Positions 35,242 to 44,046 of a stretch of 51,474 nt of DNA are shown here, one piece after another; positions within the stretch are counted from its first letter, which is position 1; the number at the start of each line of letters is the position of its first letter. The stretch spans positions 1 through 51,474 of the IMG/VR virus record IMGVR_UViG_3300020474_000022; one strand, given 5' to 3'. The position numbers and the translations under genes were made by a program. The stretch comes from a virus. Below the pieces are notes generated by a model. That model searched no databases. It worked only from the letters and a program-made list of their open reading frames with translations, and was not told where the DNA came from.

Positions 35242-37425
35242 ATGCCCCTAAATTTAGCATCTCCTGGTATTGTAGTAAGAGAAGTAGACTTAACTGTCGG
35301 TAGGGTTGACCCAACCTCCAGTGGTGTTGGTGCAATTGTTGCACCTTTCGCACAAGGTCCTGTTGATCTTCCCACAGTAATCGGAAGCGAGAAAGACTTA
35401 TTAGATTTATTCGGAAAACCATATAATACAGATAAGCACTATGAGCACTGGTTAGTTGCTTCTTCATATCTGGCATATGGTGGAGCACTTAGTGTTGTAA
35501 GAGCAGATGATACTAATCTACAAAATGGTTTTGTTGGTGCTGCAGCAAGTATCAAGATCAAAAGTTTAGAGCACTACGAAGAACTAGGATACGACGAAAA
35601 TACAATTACTAATGTAGTTGTTGCCGCAAGAAATCCCGGTTCATGGGCAAATGGATTAAGAGTTGGTATTATTGATGCTAAGGCAGATCAAATTCTCACA
35701 CTTTCTGCAGCAAATAGTATTGCTGTTGGAATGGGTGTTACTCAAGCAATTTCATCAGTACTTCCTGGAGCAGGATCTACTTCGGTTCTTGACGGTTATT
35801 TGAAAGGTATTGTAACCGAAGTTGATGGTACAGATGCATATGTAAAAGTTCTTGAACATGTTTCTGCAGCAGGAGTTAATGCCGAAGTAGATTATCAACC
35901 ATCAGGTGTTTATGCATTCTCCGGAACTGGAAGTGTAGCAATTCACACTAGTGGACAAGCAGTATCATATGCAACTACTTCTGTTACTGCACAGAAAGAT
36001 TGGTTTGATCAACAATCACTTACTTTAACTTCATCATCGACTATTAAGTGGAATGAACTTGCAGATCGACCAGGAACTTCTGAGTATGCATCAGCAAGAG
36101 GATCTAGATTTGATGAAGTTCATGTTGTTGTAGTTGATGGTGATGGAGATATCACAGGAAACTCTGGGACAGTTCTTGAAAAGCATCTATCACTATCAAA
36201 AGCAAAAGATGCAGAGTATTCACTCGGTTCTCCTTCATACTGGAGAAAGTTTATTGCAAATGGTTCTCCAAATATTTTTGCCGGTTCAGCACCAGCAGGT
36301 ATTGTAACAACTGGATTTGCTAGTGGTGGAACTGGATTCGATCCTGAGACTGATGTATCTTGGGATCAAAATACAGAAGGTATTACCTTTGCTGCAACTG
36401 GTAATTCTAACAACACATTAGGTGGTGGTTGGAATTATGATGGAGCAGGTGATATAGAAAGTAATGGTTCATTAAGTGCAGGTTTAAGTGGATTATCTAG
36501 TGGTTATGGATTATTTGAGAATACTGAAAAGTATAATGTAGATTTCATTCTTATGGGATCTGCTGGATATGCTAAGGAAGATGCGCAAGCACTTGCGAAT
36601 AAGTGTATTGCAGTTGCCGAAGCAAGAAAGGATGCAATTGCATTCATCTCACCATATAGAGGTGCTGCAATTACTGATGTTGGTGCAGGAACTGCTGATG
36701 TTAATGATAGAGCAGTAACTATCAATTCAGATGAGACGATTACTGATAATGTAATCAGTTTCTATGCTCCCATCACTTCGACAACTTATGGAATCTTTGA
36801 TAGTGGTTACAAGTATATGTTTGATAGGTTTGCAAATACCTTCAGATATGTTCCACTAAATGGAGACATTGCTGGTCTTTGTGCTAGAAATGATGCAAAT
36901 AACTTCCCATGGTTCTCACCAGCAGGAGTAAATCGTGGTGGAATTCTAAATGCAGTTAAACTTGCATATACTCCATCTAAAGCACAGAGAGATAGATTGT
37001 ATTCTAATAGAGTCAATCCAGTAATCTTCTCACCTGGTGCCGGTATTGTTCTCTTTGGAGATAAGACTGGATTCGGTAAGTCTTCGGCATTTGATCGTAT
37101 TAACGTTCGTAGATTGTTTATCTATCTTGAAGATGCAATTTCTGCTGCTGCAAAAGATCAACTCTTTGAATTCAATGATGAAATCACAAGAACCAACTTT
37201 GTGAACATCGTTGAACCATTCCTCCGTGATGTCCAGGCAAAGAGAGGAATCTTCGACTTTGTAGTTATTTGTGATGAGACAAATAACACTGCTGCTATTA
37301 TAGATAATAATGAGTTTGTAGCAGACATCTTTATCAAACCCGCAAGATCAATCAACTTCATCGGTCTTACGTTTGTTGCCACCAGAACTGGTGTTTCATT
37401 TGATGAAGTAATCGGTAACGTTTAA
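35242..37425 (+). CDS. 18: tail sheath protein gp18
   Basis: 727 residues (T4 gp18 is 659). The start is set at ATG 35242, giving MPLNLASPGIVVREVDLT, the usual cyanophage sheath N-terminus, with GAGG (35228-35231) upstream as ribosome binding site; the in-frame ATG 35224 would add six odd residues. The C-terminal third has the conserved sheath domain: FAPGAGIVLFGDKT-like SPGAGIVLFGDKTGFGKSSA, then INVRRLFIYLEDAI and IKPARSINFIGLTFVATRTG. gp18 hexamer rings contract to drive the tube through the host envelope. Confidence 0.94.
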   Translation: MPLNLASPGIVVREVDLTVGRVDPTSSGVGAIVAPFAQGPVDLPTVIGSEKDLLDLFGKPYNTDKHYEHWLVASSYLAYGGALSVVRADDTNLQNGFVGAAASIKIKSLEHYEELGYDENTITNVVVAARNPGSWANGLRVGIIDAKADQILTLSAANSIAVGMGVTQAISSVLPGAGSTSVLDGYLKGIVTEVDGTDAYVKVLEHVSAAGVNAEVDYQPSGVYAFSGTGSVAIHTSGQAVSYATTSVTAQKDWFDQQSLTLTSSSTIKWNELADRPGTSEYASARGSRFDEVHVVVVDGDGDITGNSGTVLEKHLSLSKAKDAEYSLGSPSYWRKFIANGSPNIFAGSAPAGIVTTGFASGGTGFDPETDVSWDQNTEGITFAATGNSNNTLGGGWNYDGAGDIESNGSLSAGLSGLSSGYGLFENTEKYNVDFILMGSAGYAKEDAQALANKCIAVAEARKDAIAFISPYRGAAITDVGAGTADVNDRAVTINSDETITDNVISFYAPITSTTYGIFDSGYKYMFDRFANTFRYVPLNGDIAGLCARNDANNFPWFSPAGVNRGGILNAVKLAYTPSKAQRDRLYSNRVNPVIFSPGAGIVLFGDKTGFGKSSAFDRINVRRLFIYLEDAISAAAKDQLFEFNDEITRTNFVNIVEPFLRDVQAKRGIFDFVVICDETNNTAAIIDNNEFVADIFIKPARSINFIGLTFVATRTGVSFDEVIGNV

Positions 37426-37444
37426 TCTAGAGGTTTAAGAAACA

Positions 37445-38041
37445 ATGGCTCGTCAGCAAGTAAATACTTTACCACTAAGAACTATTAGTGATTTTAAAAG
37501 TAAATTAAAAGGTGGTGGTGCAAGACCTAATCTATTCGAAGTGGAATTAACCTTCCCTTCGGGTGTTGGTGTTCAGGATGAAAACGAAGTTCTTAATGAT
37601 GCTAGATTTTTAGTAAAAGCAGCAGCACTACCTTCTTCAACAGTAGCACCGATTGATATTCCTTTTAGAGGAAGAATCCTGAAAATTGCAGGTGATAGAA
37701 CATTCGAAACATGGACTATCACTGTAATGAATGATACTTCATTCAATATCAGATCTGCATTTGAGAAGTGGATGAACTATATTAATAAATTGGATAACGG
37801 AACTGGTGAAACAGATCCTGCACTTTATCAAGTGGATGCTAAAGTAAATCAATTAGATCGTACCGGAACAGTCCTTAGAAAATATATTTTCAAGGATGTT
37901 TTCCCAACTAATATCTCAACAATTGATTTAAGTTATGAGACGACTGACACTATTCAGGAGTTTACCGTAGAAATGCAAGTCCATTATTGGGAAGCATATA
38001 AAGGTAATGGACCATCAGCAGGTGGTGAAGATATCTCCTAA
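37445..38041 (+). CDS. 19: tail tube protein gp19
   Basis: 198 residues (T4 gp19 is 163). Features: RTISDFKSKLKGGGARPNLF, then KAAALPSSTVAPIDIPFRGR, ETWTITVMNDTSFNIRSAFE, and the C-terminal strand pair FPTNISTIDLSYETTDTIQE. These are the tube-protein beta-barrel and contact loops. It stacks as hexamers inside the gp18 sheath. The gene lies 19 bases after gp18, and its stop overlaps a CTAAATA motif before gp20. Confidence 0.93.
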   Translation: MARQQVNTLPLRTISDFKSKLKGGGARPNLFEVELTFPSGVGVQDENEVLNDARFLVKAAALPSSTVAPIDIPFRGRILKIAGDRTFETWTITVMNDTSFNIRSAFEKWMNYINKLDNGTGETDPALYQVDAKVNQLDRTGTVLRKYIFKDVFPTNISTIDLSYETTDTIQEFTVEMQVHYWEAYKGNGPSAGGEDIS

Positions 38042-38044
38042 ATA
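38038..38044 (+). promoter_or_regulatory. possible late promoter variant CTAAATA (gp20)
   Basis: CTAAATA overlaps the gp19 stop and lies 30 bases before gp20. It differs from the NATAAATA late promoter consensus at the first core bases, so it is only a candidate. Confidence 0.3.
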
Positions 38045-38074
38045 ATAAAATAGTAGTCTAAGTTAGTTTATAAT

Positions 38075-39730
38075 ATGGCAAAACTTTTTGGTTTTTCTAT
38101 TGATGATGTAGAAAAGAAATCCAAATCTGTAGTTTCCCCCGTCCCCGTGAATAACGAGGATGGGGTTGATAACTATATTGCAAGTGGATTTTATGGTTCA
38201 TATGTAGATATTGAAGGTCAATATAGAACAGAATTTGATCTAATAAAAAGATACAGAGAGATGTCACTACATCCAGAAGCGGATGGTGCTATCGAAGATG
38301 TTGTAAATGAAGCAATTGTGAGTGATCTTTATGATTCTCCAATTGAAATTGAATTGTCCAATTTAAATGCTACGGATAATTTAAAGAAGGCAATCAGACA
38401 AGAATTTAAGTATATTAAAGAAATATTAGACTTCGATAAGAAGTCACATGAAATTTTTAGAAACTGGTATGTTGATGGAAGACTTTATTACCATAAAGTA
38501 ATTGATATTAAGAAACCTCAGGAAGGAATTAAAGAACTGAGGTATATTGACCCAATGAAGATGCGGTTTGTCCGCCAAGAGAAGAAAAAAGATAAAAATC
38601 TTATTGGACCAAGTGTTCCAGGTCGCAACGAATCAAAAAATGGAATTGCTCCAGAGATTGAAGAATATTTTGTGTATACCCCTAAACCAAACTATCCAAC
38701 AGGAAATTTAACTGGTGGTGGTGGAAATAAAGGAACTAAGATTGCAAAAGATGCAATTACATATTGTACCTCAGGTCTGGTAGATAGAAATAAAGGTTCT
38801 GTTCTCTCTTATCTTCATAAGGCAATTAAGGCACTCAATCAACTTAGAATGATTGAGGATTCTTTGGTTATCTATAGATTATCAAGAGCACCCGAACGTC
38901 GTATTTTTTATATTGATGTTGGCAATCTTCCTAAAGTAAAGGCAGAACAATATCTTCGTGATGTTATGAATCGTTATCGTAACAAGCAAGTTTATGATGC
39001 AAACACCGGAGAAATCCGTGATGATCGTAAATTCATGAGTATGATGGAAGATTTTTGGCTTCCTCGAAGAGAAGGTGGTCGTGGCACTGAGATCACTACA
39101 CTTCCTGGTGGACAAAACTTAGGAGAACTTGCTGATATTGAATATTTCCAAAAGAAACTTTATAGAGCACTTGGAGTTCCAGAATCAAGAATTGCTGCTG
39201 ATGGTGGATTTAATCTTGGTCGTTCTTCTGAAATCTTAAGAGATGAACTTAAGTTTGCTAAGTTTGTTGGTCGTCTGAGAAAAAGATTTGCTCAGATGTT
39301 CAATGACATGCTAAAGACACAATTAATTCTTAAGAACATTGTTTCAGTAGAAGATTGGGATAAGATTAGTGATCATATTCAATATGATTTCTTATATGAT
39401 AATCAGTTTGCAGAACTGAAAGAAACTGAAATGCTCAATGAGAGACTTGGTATTCTTGCATCAATTGAACCTTATATTGGTAAGTATTATTCACAAAAAT
39501 GGGTTCGTAGTAAAGTTCTTCGTCAGACTGATGGAGAAATGATTGAAATGGATGAGCAAATTGAACAGGAAATCAAAGATGGAATTATTCCCGATCCGAG
39601 TGCTGTTGATCCAATAACTGGAGAACCATTGCCAGCAGGAGGTGAGCAGGGAATGATGGGTAATGTTCCTATGGAATCAGAAATTGACGGATCTTCCACA
39701 GAAGTTAATGGCAAATCTGCCGAGATATAA
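38075..39730 (+). CDS. 20: portal vertex protein gp20
   Basis: 551 residues (T4 gp20 is 524). Recognised by the portal pattern YREMSLHPEADGAIEDVVNE, then RYIDPMKMRFVRQ-type strands, the conserved SYLHKAIKALNQLRMIEDSL and YRLSRAPERRIFYIDVGNLP, and LPGGQNLGELADIEYFQKKL followed by RALGVPESR. This long central motif is highly typical of T4-like gp20. The acidic C-terminal tail ends in GKSAEI. The dodecameric portal is the packaging entrance and the nucleus of head assembly. Its stop overlaps the next late promoter. Confidence 0.95.
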   Translation: MAKLFGFSIDDVEKKSKSVVSPVPVNNEDGVDNYIASGFYGSYVDIEGQYRTEFDLIKRYREMSLHPEADGAIEDVVNEAIVSDLYDSPIEIELSNLNATDNLKKAIRQEFKYIKEILDFDKKSHEIFRNWYVDGRLYYHKVIDIKKPQEGIKELRYIDPMKMRFVRQEKKKDKNLIGPSVPGRNESKNGIAPEIEEYFVYTPKPNYPTGNLTGGGGNKGTKIAKDAITYCTSGLVDRNKGSVLSYLHKAIKALNQLRMIEDSLVIYRLSRAPERRIFYIDVGNLPKVKAEQYLRDVMNRYRNKQVYDANTGEIRDDRKFMSMMEDFWLPRREGGRGTEITTLPGGQNLGELADIEYFQKKLYRALGVPESRIAADGGFNLGRSSEILRDELKFAKFVGRLRKRFAQMFNDMLKTQLILKNIVSVEDWDKISDHIQYDFLYDNQFAELKETEMLNERLGILASIEPYIGKYYSQKWVRSKVLRQTDGEMIEMDEQIEQEIKDGIIPDPSAVDPITGEPLPAGGEQGMMGNVPMESEIDGSSTEVNGKSAEI

Positions 39731-39733
39731 ATA
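39726..39733 (+). promoter_or_regulatory. T4-type late promoter TATAAATA (head genes)
   Basis: A perfect TATAAATA overlapping the gp20 stop codon, 26 bases before the 55-aa gene at 39759. It is likely to drive the head-core genes. Confidence 0.72.
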
Positions 39734-39758
39734 TAAAATATAGATATATTAAAATTTC

Positions 39759-39926
39759 ATGGAAGAAATTGTAAATTTGATCGGGTCCGATGCTTCGGCA
39801 TCTGATATTAGTGACAAAATCAAAGATATCTTGTATGCAAAAGCAGCAGGACATATTGATAATGCTCGACCAGTAGTTGGTGCATCCATGTTTAATGATG
39901 AATCACAATCAGAGGATCAAGAATAA
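39759..39926 (+). CDS. small head-region protein, gp67 position
   Basis: 55 residues, too short for many gene finders. It is acidic and mainly helical: EEIVNLIGSDASASDISDKI, then KDILYAKAAGHIDNARP, VVGASMFNDE and an acidic tail. It lies between portal and protease, where T4 encodes core proteins gp67 and gp68, and its size and charge fit a prohead core component. Identity with gp67 is inferred from position, not from clear sequence similarity. Its TAA overlaps the ATG of the next gene. Confidence 0.72.
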   Translation: MEEIVNLIGSDASASDISDKIKDILYAKAAGHIDNARPVVGASMFNDESQSEDQE

Positions 39927-40195
39927 TGGCAAGAACTTTATTGGTTGGCACTGGAACAGAAGTTGCACTTGATACACCAACCTCTTTAGGTAATGCAACA
40001 GTAGTTAGAGTTTTTAATAGCACTGGATCTAATGCAACCGTCAGTGTTGCTAAAAGCACCACAACTGGATATGCAAGCACTGCTACTGTAACTATTACAG
40101 CTGCTAGAATTGAGTTCTTCGAAAAAGGTGCTCAAGATTTAATTTCTGCATCAGTTGCAGGAGTTGTAGGATTTAAGATAGGATTTACAGGTTAA
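39926..40195 (+). CDS. small head-region protein, 89 aa
   Basis: 89 residues, Thr/Val/Ala/Gly-rich and predicted to be all beta: ARTLLVGTGTEVALDTPTSL, then NATVVRVFNSTGSNATVSVA, TATVTITAARIEFFEKGAQD and a C-terminal VVGFKIGFTG. The pattern is that of a compact beta sandwich. The start overlaps the previous stop by one base, and gp21 follows five bases later. A capsid decoration or core role is possible given the setting, but I cannot assign it to a T4 gene. Confidence 0.7.
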   Translation: MARTLLVGTGTEVALDTPTSLGNATVVRVFNSTGSNATVSVAKSTTTGYASTATVTITAARIEFFEKGAQDLISASVAGVVGFKIGFTG

Positions 40196-40200
40196 TACAA

Positions 40201-40851
40201 ATGAAACTTATCACAGAAGAAATTTCAAACGTAAAGATTATTACTGAAGGTAAAGGTCTTAATAAGAGACTTTATATTGAAGGAGTTTTCCTGCAAGGAG
40301 ACCTCAAAAATCGTAATGGAAGAATGTATCCTATGGAAACTCTTTCTAAAGAAGTAAGTCGATATAATGAAGCATTCGTCCAAAAAGGACGTGCTCTTGG
40401 AGAACTTGGTCATCCCGATGGACCTACCGTAAATCTTGATCGTGTTTCTCATAAGATTACCTCACTCACTCAAGAGGGTAGTAATTTCAGAGGTAAGGCA
40501 CAAATCCTTAATACTCCTATGGGTAAAATCGCATCTTCTCTTTTAGATGAAGGTGTCATGCTTGGAGTTTCTTCTCGTGGTGTTGGTTCATTAAAAGAAG
40601 ACCGTGGTGGTATAAAAGTTGTTGGTGAAGATTTCATGTTAGCAACTGCTGCTGATATCGTTGCCGATCCTTCTGCACCTGATGCATTTGTATCAGGAAT
40701 TATGGAAGGAAAAGAGTGGATTTGGGAAGGAGGAATTCTTCGTGAGCAACTCGCAGAAAGAACTCAGAAGAGAATTAATACTCTCGTTGACCAAAAAGTT
40801 CTTGAGGAGCATAAGTTGAACCTATTCAACGAATTCTTATCAAATCTTTAA
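40201..40851 (+). CDS. 21: prohead core protein and protease gp21
   Basis: 216 residues (T4 gp21 is 212). It has the U9/U35-type serine protease pattern: GDLKNRNGRMYP (33-44), the catalytic His in ELGHPDGPTVNLDRVSHKI (H71), and the Ser motif LGVSSRGVGS (S124/S125). The C-terminal part has TAADIVADPSAPDAFVSGIM, typical of the family. After head assembly it cleaves core and shell proteins at (L/I)xE sites and then itself. It sits between the core genes and gp22, as in T4. Confidence 0.94.
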   Translation: MKLITEEISNVKIITEGKGLNKRLYIEGVFLQGDLKNRNGRMYPMETLSKEVSRYNEAFVQKGRALGELGHPDGPTVNLDRVSHKITSLTQEGSNFRGKAQILNTPMGKIASSLLDEGVMLGVSSRGVGSLKEDRGGIKVVGEDFMLATAADIVADPSAPDAFVSGIMEGKEWIWEGGILREQLAERTQKRINTLVDQKVLEEHKLNLFNEFLSNL

Positions 40852-40853
40852 AT

Positions 40854-40861
40854 TATAAATA
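40854..40861 (+). promoter_or_regulatory. T4-type late promoter TATAAATA (gp22)
   Basis: A perfect TATAAATA three bases after the gp21 stop and 33 bases before gp22, in an A+T-rich gap. It would allow extra expression of scaffold and capsid genes. Confidence 0.72.
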
Positions 40862-40894
40862 AATATATTAGTATAAAAAATCTAATAACACAAA

Positions 40895-42019
40895 ATGTCC
40901 GTTGGTAGCAATTTACAAGAAATGGAAAACGTAGTAACTAAAGGAGCTGCTGCATCTGAGGCAATGCCAAAATCTGGAAGCAATGCTTCCGGTGTTTCGA
41001 CCCCTGGTCAAACTGGTAGTTACGAAGATCTCGGTGGTCCCACTCCAGAAAACTATAAAGTAGACGACAACTCTGCTAAACTCGCAGAACCTAAAATCGC
41101 AACTGTCAAAGACATTGTGAATAGAGGTGCAAAACCTGCTGAACCCATGCCTAAAGGTATGAAGGAAGAAGAGGAAGTTGAAGGAGAAGTCGTCGAAGAA
41201 GAAGACACTACTGCATCTGCCGAAGATGTAGTTTCCGAGGAAGAAACTTCTGATGAAGAAGTTGTATCTGAAGAAGAAGTCATCGAAGCAGAATATGACA
41301 TCGAAGAAGATGTTGATGCATTGCTTGCCGGTGAAGAACTTTCCGAAGAATTCCAAGAGAAAGCACGTACCATTTTCGAAGCTGCTATCAAGACAAAAGT
41401 TGCCGAAGTTCAAGAAGAACTGAAGGCACAATATGAAACAACTCTCGAAGAAGAAGTTACTCTTATTAAAGAAGAACTGACTGATAGAGTTGATGCATAC
41501 CTTGAGTATGTTGCTGAAGAGTGGATTAAAGAAAATCAACTCGCAGTCGAGCAAGGACTCAAGGCTGAAATGTCAGAATCATTCCTGACTGGAATGAGAA
41601 GTCTTTTTGAAGATCATTATGTAAACATCCCTGAAGAGAAATATGATGTAACTACCGCAATGGTAGAAAAATTAGATGAAATGGAATATAAACTCAACGA
41701 GCAAATTAAGTCTAATATTGCTCTTAATCAAAGATTAGCCGAGTCGGTTGCCGAGACAATCCTCTCCGATGTCTCCGAAGGTCTTGCACTTTCACAAAGG
41801 GATAGATTAGCCGATCTTGCCGGAAATGTTGAGTTTGATAGTGAAGAGAACTATAGAGAGAAACTTACAACTCTGAAGAATTCTTATTTCTCAGAAACTG
41901 TCGGTTCTCAAAGAGACACTTCAGAGAATATCTCTGAGAGTTCAGAGTCCATTGCACAACCAGTTACTGGTTTAATGGAATCATATCTCGATACTCTGAC
42001 TAGAGTTTCTAAAAAGTGA
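40895..42019 (+). CDS. 22: prohead core scaffold protein gp22
   Basis: 374 residues (T4 gp22 is 269). The N-terminal 90 residues are Ser/Gly/Pro-rich and disordered. Residues about 91-155 are extremely Glu-rich (KEEEEVEGEVVEEED, SEEETSDEEVVSEEEV), followed by long helices (EEFQEKARTIFEAAIKTKV, then EVQEELKAQYETTLEEEV) and a C-terminal LMESYLDTLTRVSKK. This acidic helical layout and the place between protease and major capsid identify gp22, the scaffold that shapes the prohead and is then degraded by gp21. The Glu codons create a false antisense ORF. Confidence 0.9.
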   Translation: MSVGSNLQEMENVVTKGAAASEAMPKSGSNASGVSTPGQTGSYEDLGGPTPENYKVDDNSAKLAEPKIATVKDIVNRGAKPAEPMPKGMKEEEEVEGEVVEEEDTTASAEDVVSEEETSDEEVVSEEEVIEAEYDIEEDVDALLAGEELSEEFQEKARTIFEAAIKTKVAEVQEELKAQYETTLEEEVTLIKEELTDRVDAYLEYVAEEWIKENQLAVEQGLKAEMSESFLTGMRSLFEDHYVNIPEEKYDVTTAMVEKLDEMEYKLNEQIKSNIALNQRLAESVAETILSDVSEGLALSQRDRLADLAGNVEFDSEENYREKLTTLKNSYFSETVGSQRDTSENISESSESIAQPVTGLMESYLDTLTRVSKK

Positions 42020-42028
42020 TTTTTTAAT

Positions 42029-42036
42029 TATAAATC
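42029..42036 (+). promoter_or_regulatory. degenerate late promoter TATAAATC (gp23)
   Basis: TATAAATC matches the late promoter at seven of eight positions and lies 30 bases before the gp23 start. It would give the capsid gene its own late start. Confidence 0.5.
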
Positions 42037-42066
42037 AAACTAAAATTTTTAACAAGGTAAATTCAA

Positions 42067-43428
42067 ATGCAAGGTTTCAATGCTGAACACCTTCAGGAGA
42101 AGTGGGCACCTATCCTCAACCATGAGGGTCTCGGAGGCATCAATGATGCTCATAAGAGAATGGTTACCGCAGTTCTTCTGGAGAACCAAGAAAAAATGAT
42201 CAGAGAGGAAAGAGAATTCCTTTCTGAAGCACCTACCAACTCCACCGGAGCTGGTATCGATAACTTCGATCCCGTTCTGATCTCATTGATCAGACGCGCA
42301 ATGCCTAACCTGGTCGCATATGACCTCGCAGGTGTTCAACCGATGAACGGTCCTACTGGACTGATCTTCGCAATGCGTTCCCGCTTCACGAATCAAAGTG
42401 GTGAAGAGGCACTCTTCGACGAAGCAAACACCGCATTCTCCAACAGTGGTATTTCTACCTCTGGAAGTTATGTTGATAATTCTGAAGGACCTGCCGTTGG
42501 TTTAGGAACTGATACTCAAAGAGGTTCTAATCCTGGTCTCCTTAATCCTAGTACCCAAACCACCACCGGTTATACCGTTGGTCAGGGCATGGACACATCA
42601 ATGTCCGAAAGTCTTGGAGACGGACAAACTTTCAACGAGATGGCATTCTCGATTGAGAAAGTCACCGTTACTGCTAAGTCCCGTGCTCTGAAAGCAGAGT
42701 ATTCTCTGGAACTGGCACAAGACCTCAAGGCAATCCACGGTTTGAATGCCGAGGCAGAACTTGCCAACATTCTCTCCACTGAGATTCTTGCGGAAATCAA
42801 CAGAGAAGTCATCAGAACCATCTATAAGGTTGCAGAACCTGGTGCTCAGGCAAACGTTGCTACCGGTGGTACTTTCGACCTCGACGTTGACTCTAACGGA
42901 CGTTGGAGTGTTGAGAAGTTCAAAGGTCTTATTTTCCAAATCGAGAGAGATGCGAACGCAATCGCACAAAGAACTCGTAGAGGAAAGGGCAACATGATTC
43001 TGTGTTCCGCAGACGTTGCTTCCGCACTGACCATGGCTGGTGTACTTGATTACACCCCTGCACTCAATGCAAACCTGAACGTTGATGACACCGGTAACAC
43101 CTTCGCAGGTGTACTTGCTGGTAAGTATAAGGTCTATATTGATCCTTATTCTGCAAACGTTTCTGCTGATCAGTACTATGTTGCTGGTTATAAGGGTGCT
43201 TCACCTTATGACGCAGGTCTGTTCTACTGTCCTTACGTTCCTCTTCAGATGGTTCGTGCAGTTGGAGAGAACACCTTCCAGCCTAAGATCGGATTCAAGA
43301 CTCGTTACGGTATTGTTTCCAACCCATTTGCTGATGGCAAAAGAACTGGAGAAGTTAACAACTCTGGTAGACTCGAAACTAACAAGAACCGTTACTACAG
43401 AAGAGTCAAAGTTCAAAACCTCATGTGA
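42067..43428 (+). CDS. 23: major capsid protein gp23
   Basis: 453 residues (T4 gp23 is 521). The N-terminal propeptide (NAEHLQEKWAPILNHEGLGG, KMIREEREFLSE) ends at a clear gp21 site, LSE before Ala at 54/55. The mature shell protein begins APTNSTGAG and has the HK97 fold motifs PVLISLIRRAMPNLVAYDLA, VQPMNGPTGLIFAMRSRF and GRWSVEKFKGLIFQIERDAN. The C-terminus is RYYRRVKVQNLM. It has an AAGG Shine-Dalgarno (42054-42057). Its GC content is visibly higher than its neighbours, as expected of a very highly expressed gene. A strong terminator follows. Confidence 0.97.
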   Translation: MQGFNAEHLQEKWAPILNHEGLGGINDAHKRMVTAVLLENQEKMIREEREFLSEAPTNSTGAGIDNFDPVLISLIRRAMPNLVAYDLAGVQPMNGPTGLIFAMRSRFTNQSGEEALFDEANTAFSNSGISTSGSYVDNSEGPAVGLGTDTQRGSNPGLLNPSTQTTTGYTVGQGMDTSMSESLGDGQTFNEMAFSIEKVTVTAKSRALKAEYSLELAQDLKAIHGLNAEAELANILSTEILAEINREVIRTIYKVAEPGAQANVATGGTFDLDVDSNGRWSVEKFKGLIFQIERDANAIAQRTRRGKGNMILCSADVASALTMAGVLDYTPALNANLNVDDTGNTFAGVLAGKYKVYIDPYSANVSADQYYVAGYKGASPYDAGLFYCPYVPLQMVRAVGENTFQPKIGFKTRYGIVSNPFADGKRTGEVNNSGRLETNKNRYYRRVKVQNLM

Positions 43429-43453
43429 TCCACGGTTCACATATTTCTTATAC

Positions 43454-43479
43454 AGAGGCCCGAAAGGGTCTCTTTTTTT
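43454..43479 (+). terminator. rho-independent terminator after gp23
   Basis: AGAGGCCC (43454-43461), a GAAA tetraloop, then GGGTCTCT (43466-43473) form an 8-bp stem with one G-U pair, followed by a run of seven T. It is a classic intrinsic terminator, placed after the most highly expressed structural gene. Confidence 0.9.
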
Positions 43480-43481
43480 AT

Positions 43482-43488
43482 CTAAATA
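43482..43488 (+). promoter_or_regulatory. possible late promoter variant CTAAATA (gp3)
   Basis: CTAAATA lies directly after the gp23 terminator and 10 bases before ATG 43498. A promoter is expected here because the terminator should stop upstream transcription, but the motif differs from the TATAAATA consensus and the spacing is short. Confidence 0.35.
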
Positions 43489-43497
43489 AAAATAAAA

Positions 43498-44046
43498 ATG
43501 TCCAGCGATTTTCCCAACCAAATAAACAATAGAAACTTTCTAGCACCGGTTGGTTTTAAGTTTACTCTTTCAAAAAATCCAAAGATTCCTTTTTTCTGTA
43601 ATTCAGCAAGAATACCGGAAATTAGTTTAGGTTCTGCAATTCAACCAACATACCTTAAGGATTTGGATGTTCCTGGTGATAAATTATCTTATGGAGATTT
43701 CACTTTAAGATTTTTAGTTGATGAGAATATGGAAAATTATATGGCAGTTCATAATTGGATGACTGGTTTAGGATTTCCAGAAACAACTCAACAATTTAGA
43801 GATTTAATAACGAATGATGATGGTGTAAGAGATTTAAAAGAACAGTTTAGTGATGGAAGTCTTCACATTTTAAATAGTAATTTTAGAGATGTTGCTATTG
43901 TAAAGTTTAGGGATTTATATCCAACATATTTGACCTCTTTAGAATTTCAGGCAAGTGATACTGATATCAGATACTTTACAGCAGAGGTCACTTTCAAGTA
44001 TACTATCTACAATGTCCTAGCTGCTGATAACAGAACACCATTATGA
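43498..44046 (+). CDS. 3: tail completion protein gp3
   Basis: 182 residues (T4 gp3 is 176). The segment FTLRFLVDENMENYMAVHNW matches the T4 gp3 pattern IVRFIVDEELKSWIGMYEW, and the ending TAEVTFKYTIYNVL matches its final strand. gp3 has a tube-protein-like fold and forms the hexameric ring at the head-proximal end of the tail tube, below gp15. It is the first gene after the capsid terminator, so late structural and recombination genes meet here. The stop overlaps the UvsY start by four bases (ATGA). Confidence 0.82.
   Translation: MSSDFPNQINNRNFLAPVGFKFTLSKNPKIPFFCNSARIPEISLGSAIQPTYLKDLDVPGDKLSYGDFTLRFLVDENMENYMAVHNWMTGLGFPETTQQFRDLITNDDGVRDLKEQFSDGSLHILNSNFRDVAIVKFRDLYPTYLTSLEFQASDTDIRYFTAEVTFKYTIYNVLAADNRTPL

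Noticed and set aside
40913-41554. 213-codon antisense ORF opposite gp22
   Set aside because: It is Phe-rich because it mirrors Glu codons (GAA read as TTC) of the acidic scaffold. It has no ribosome binding site and lies wholly within a well-supported gene.
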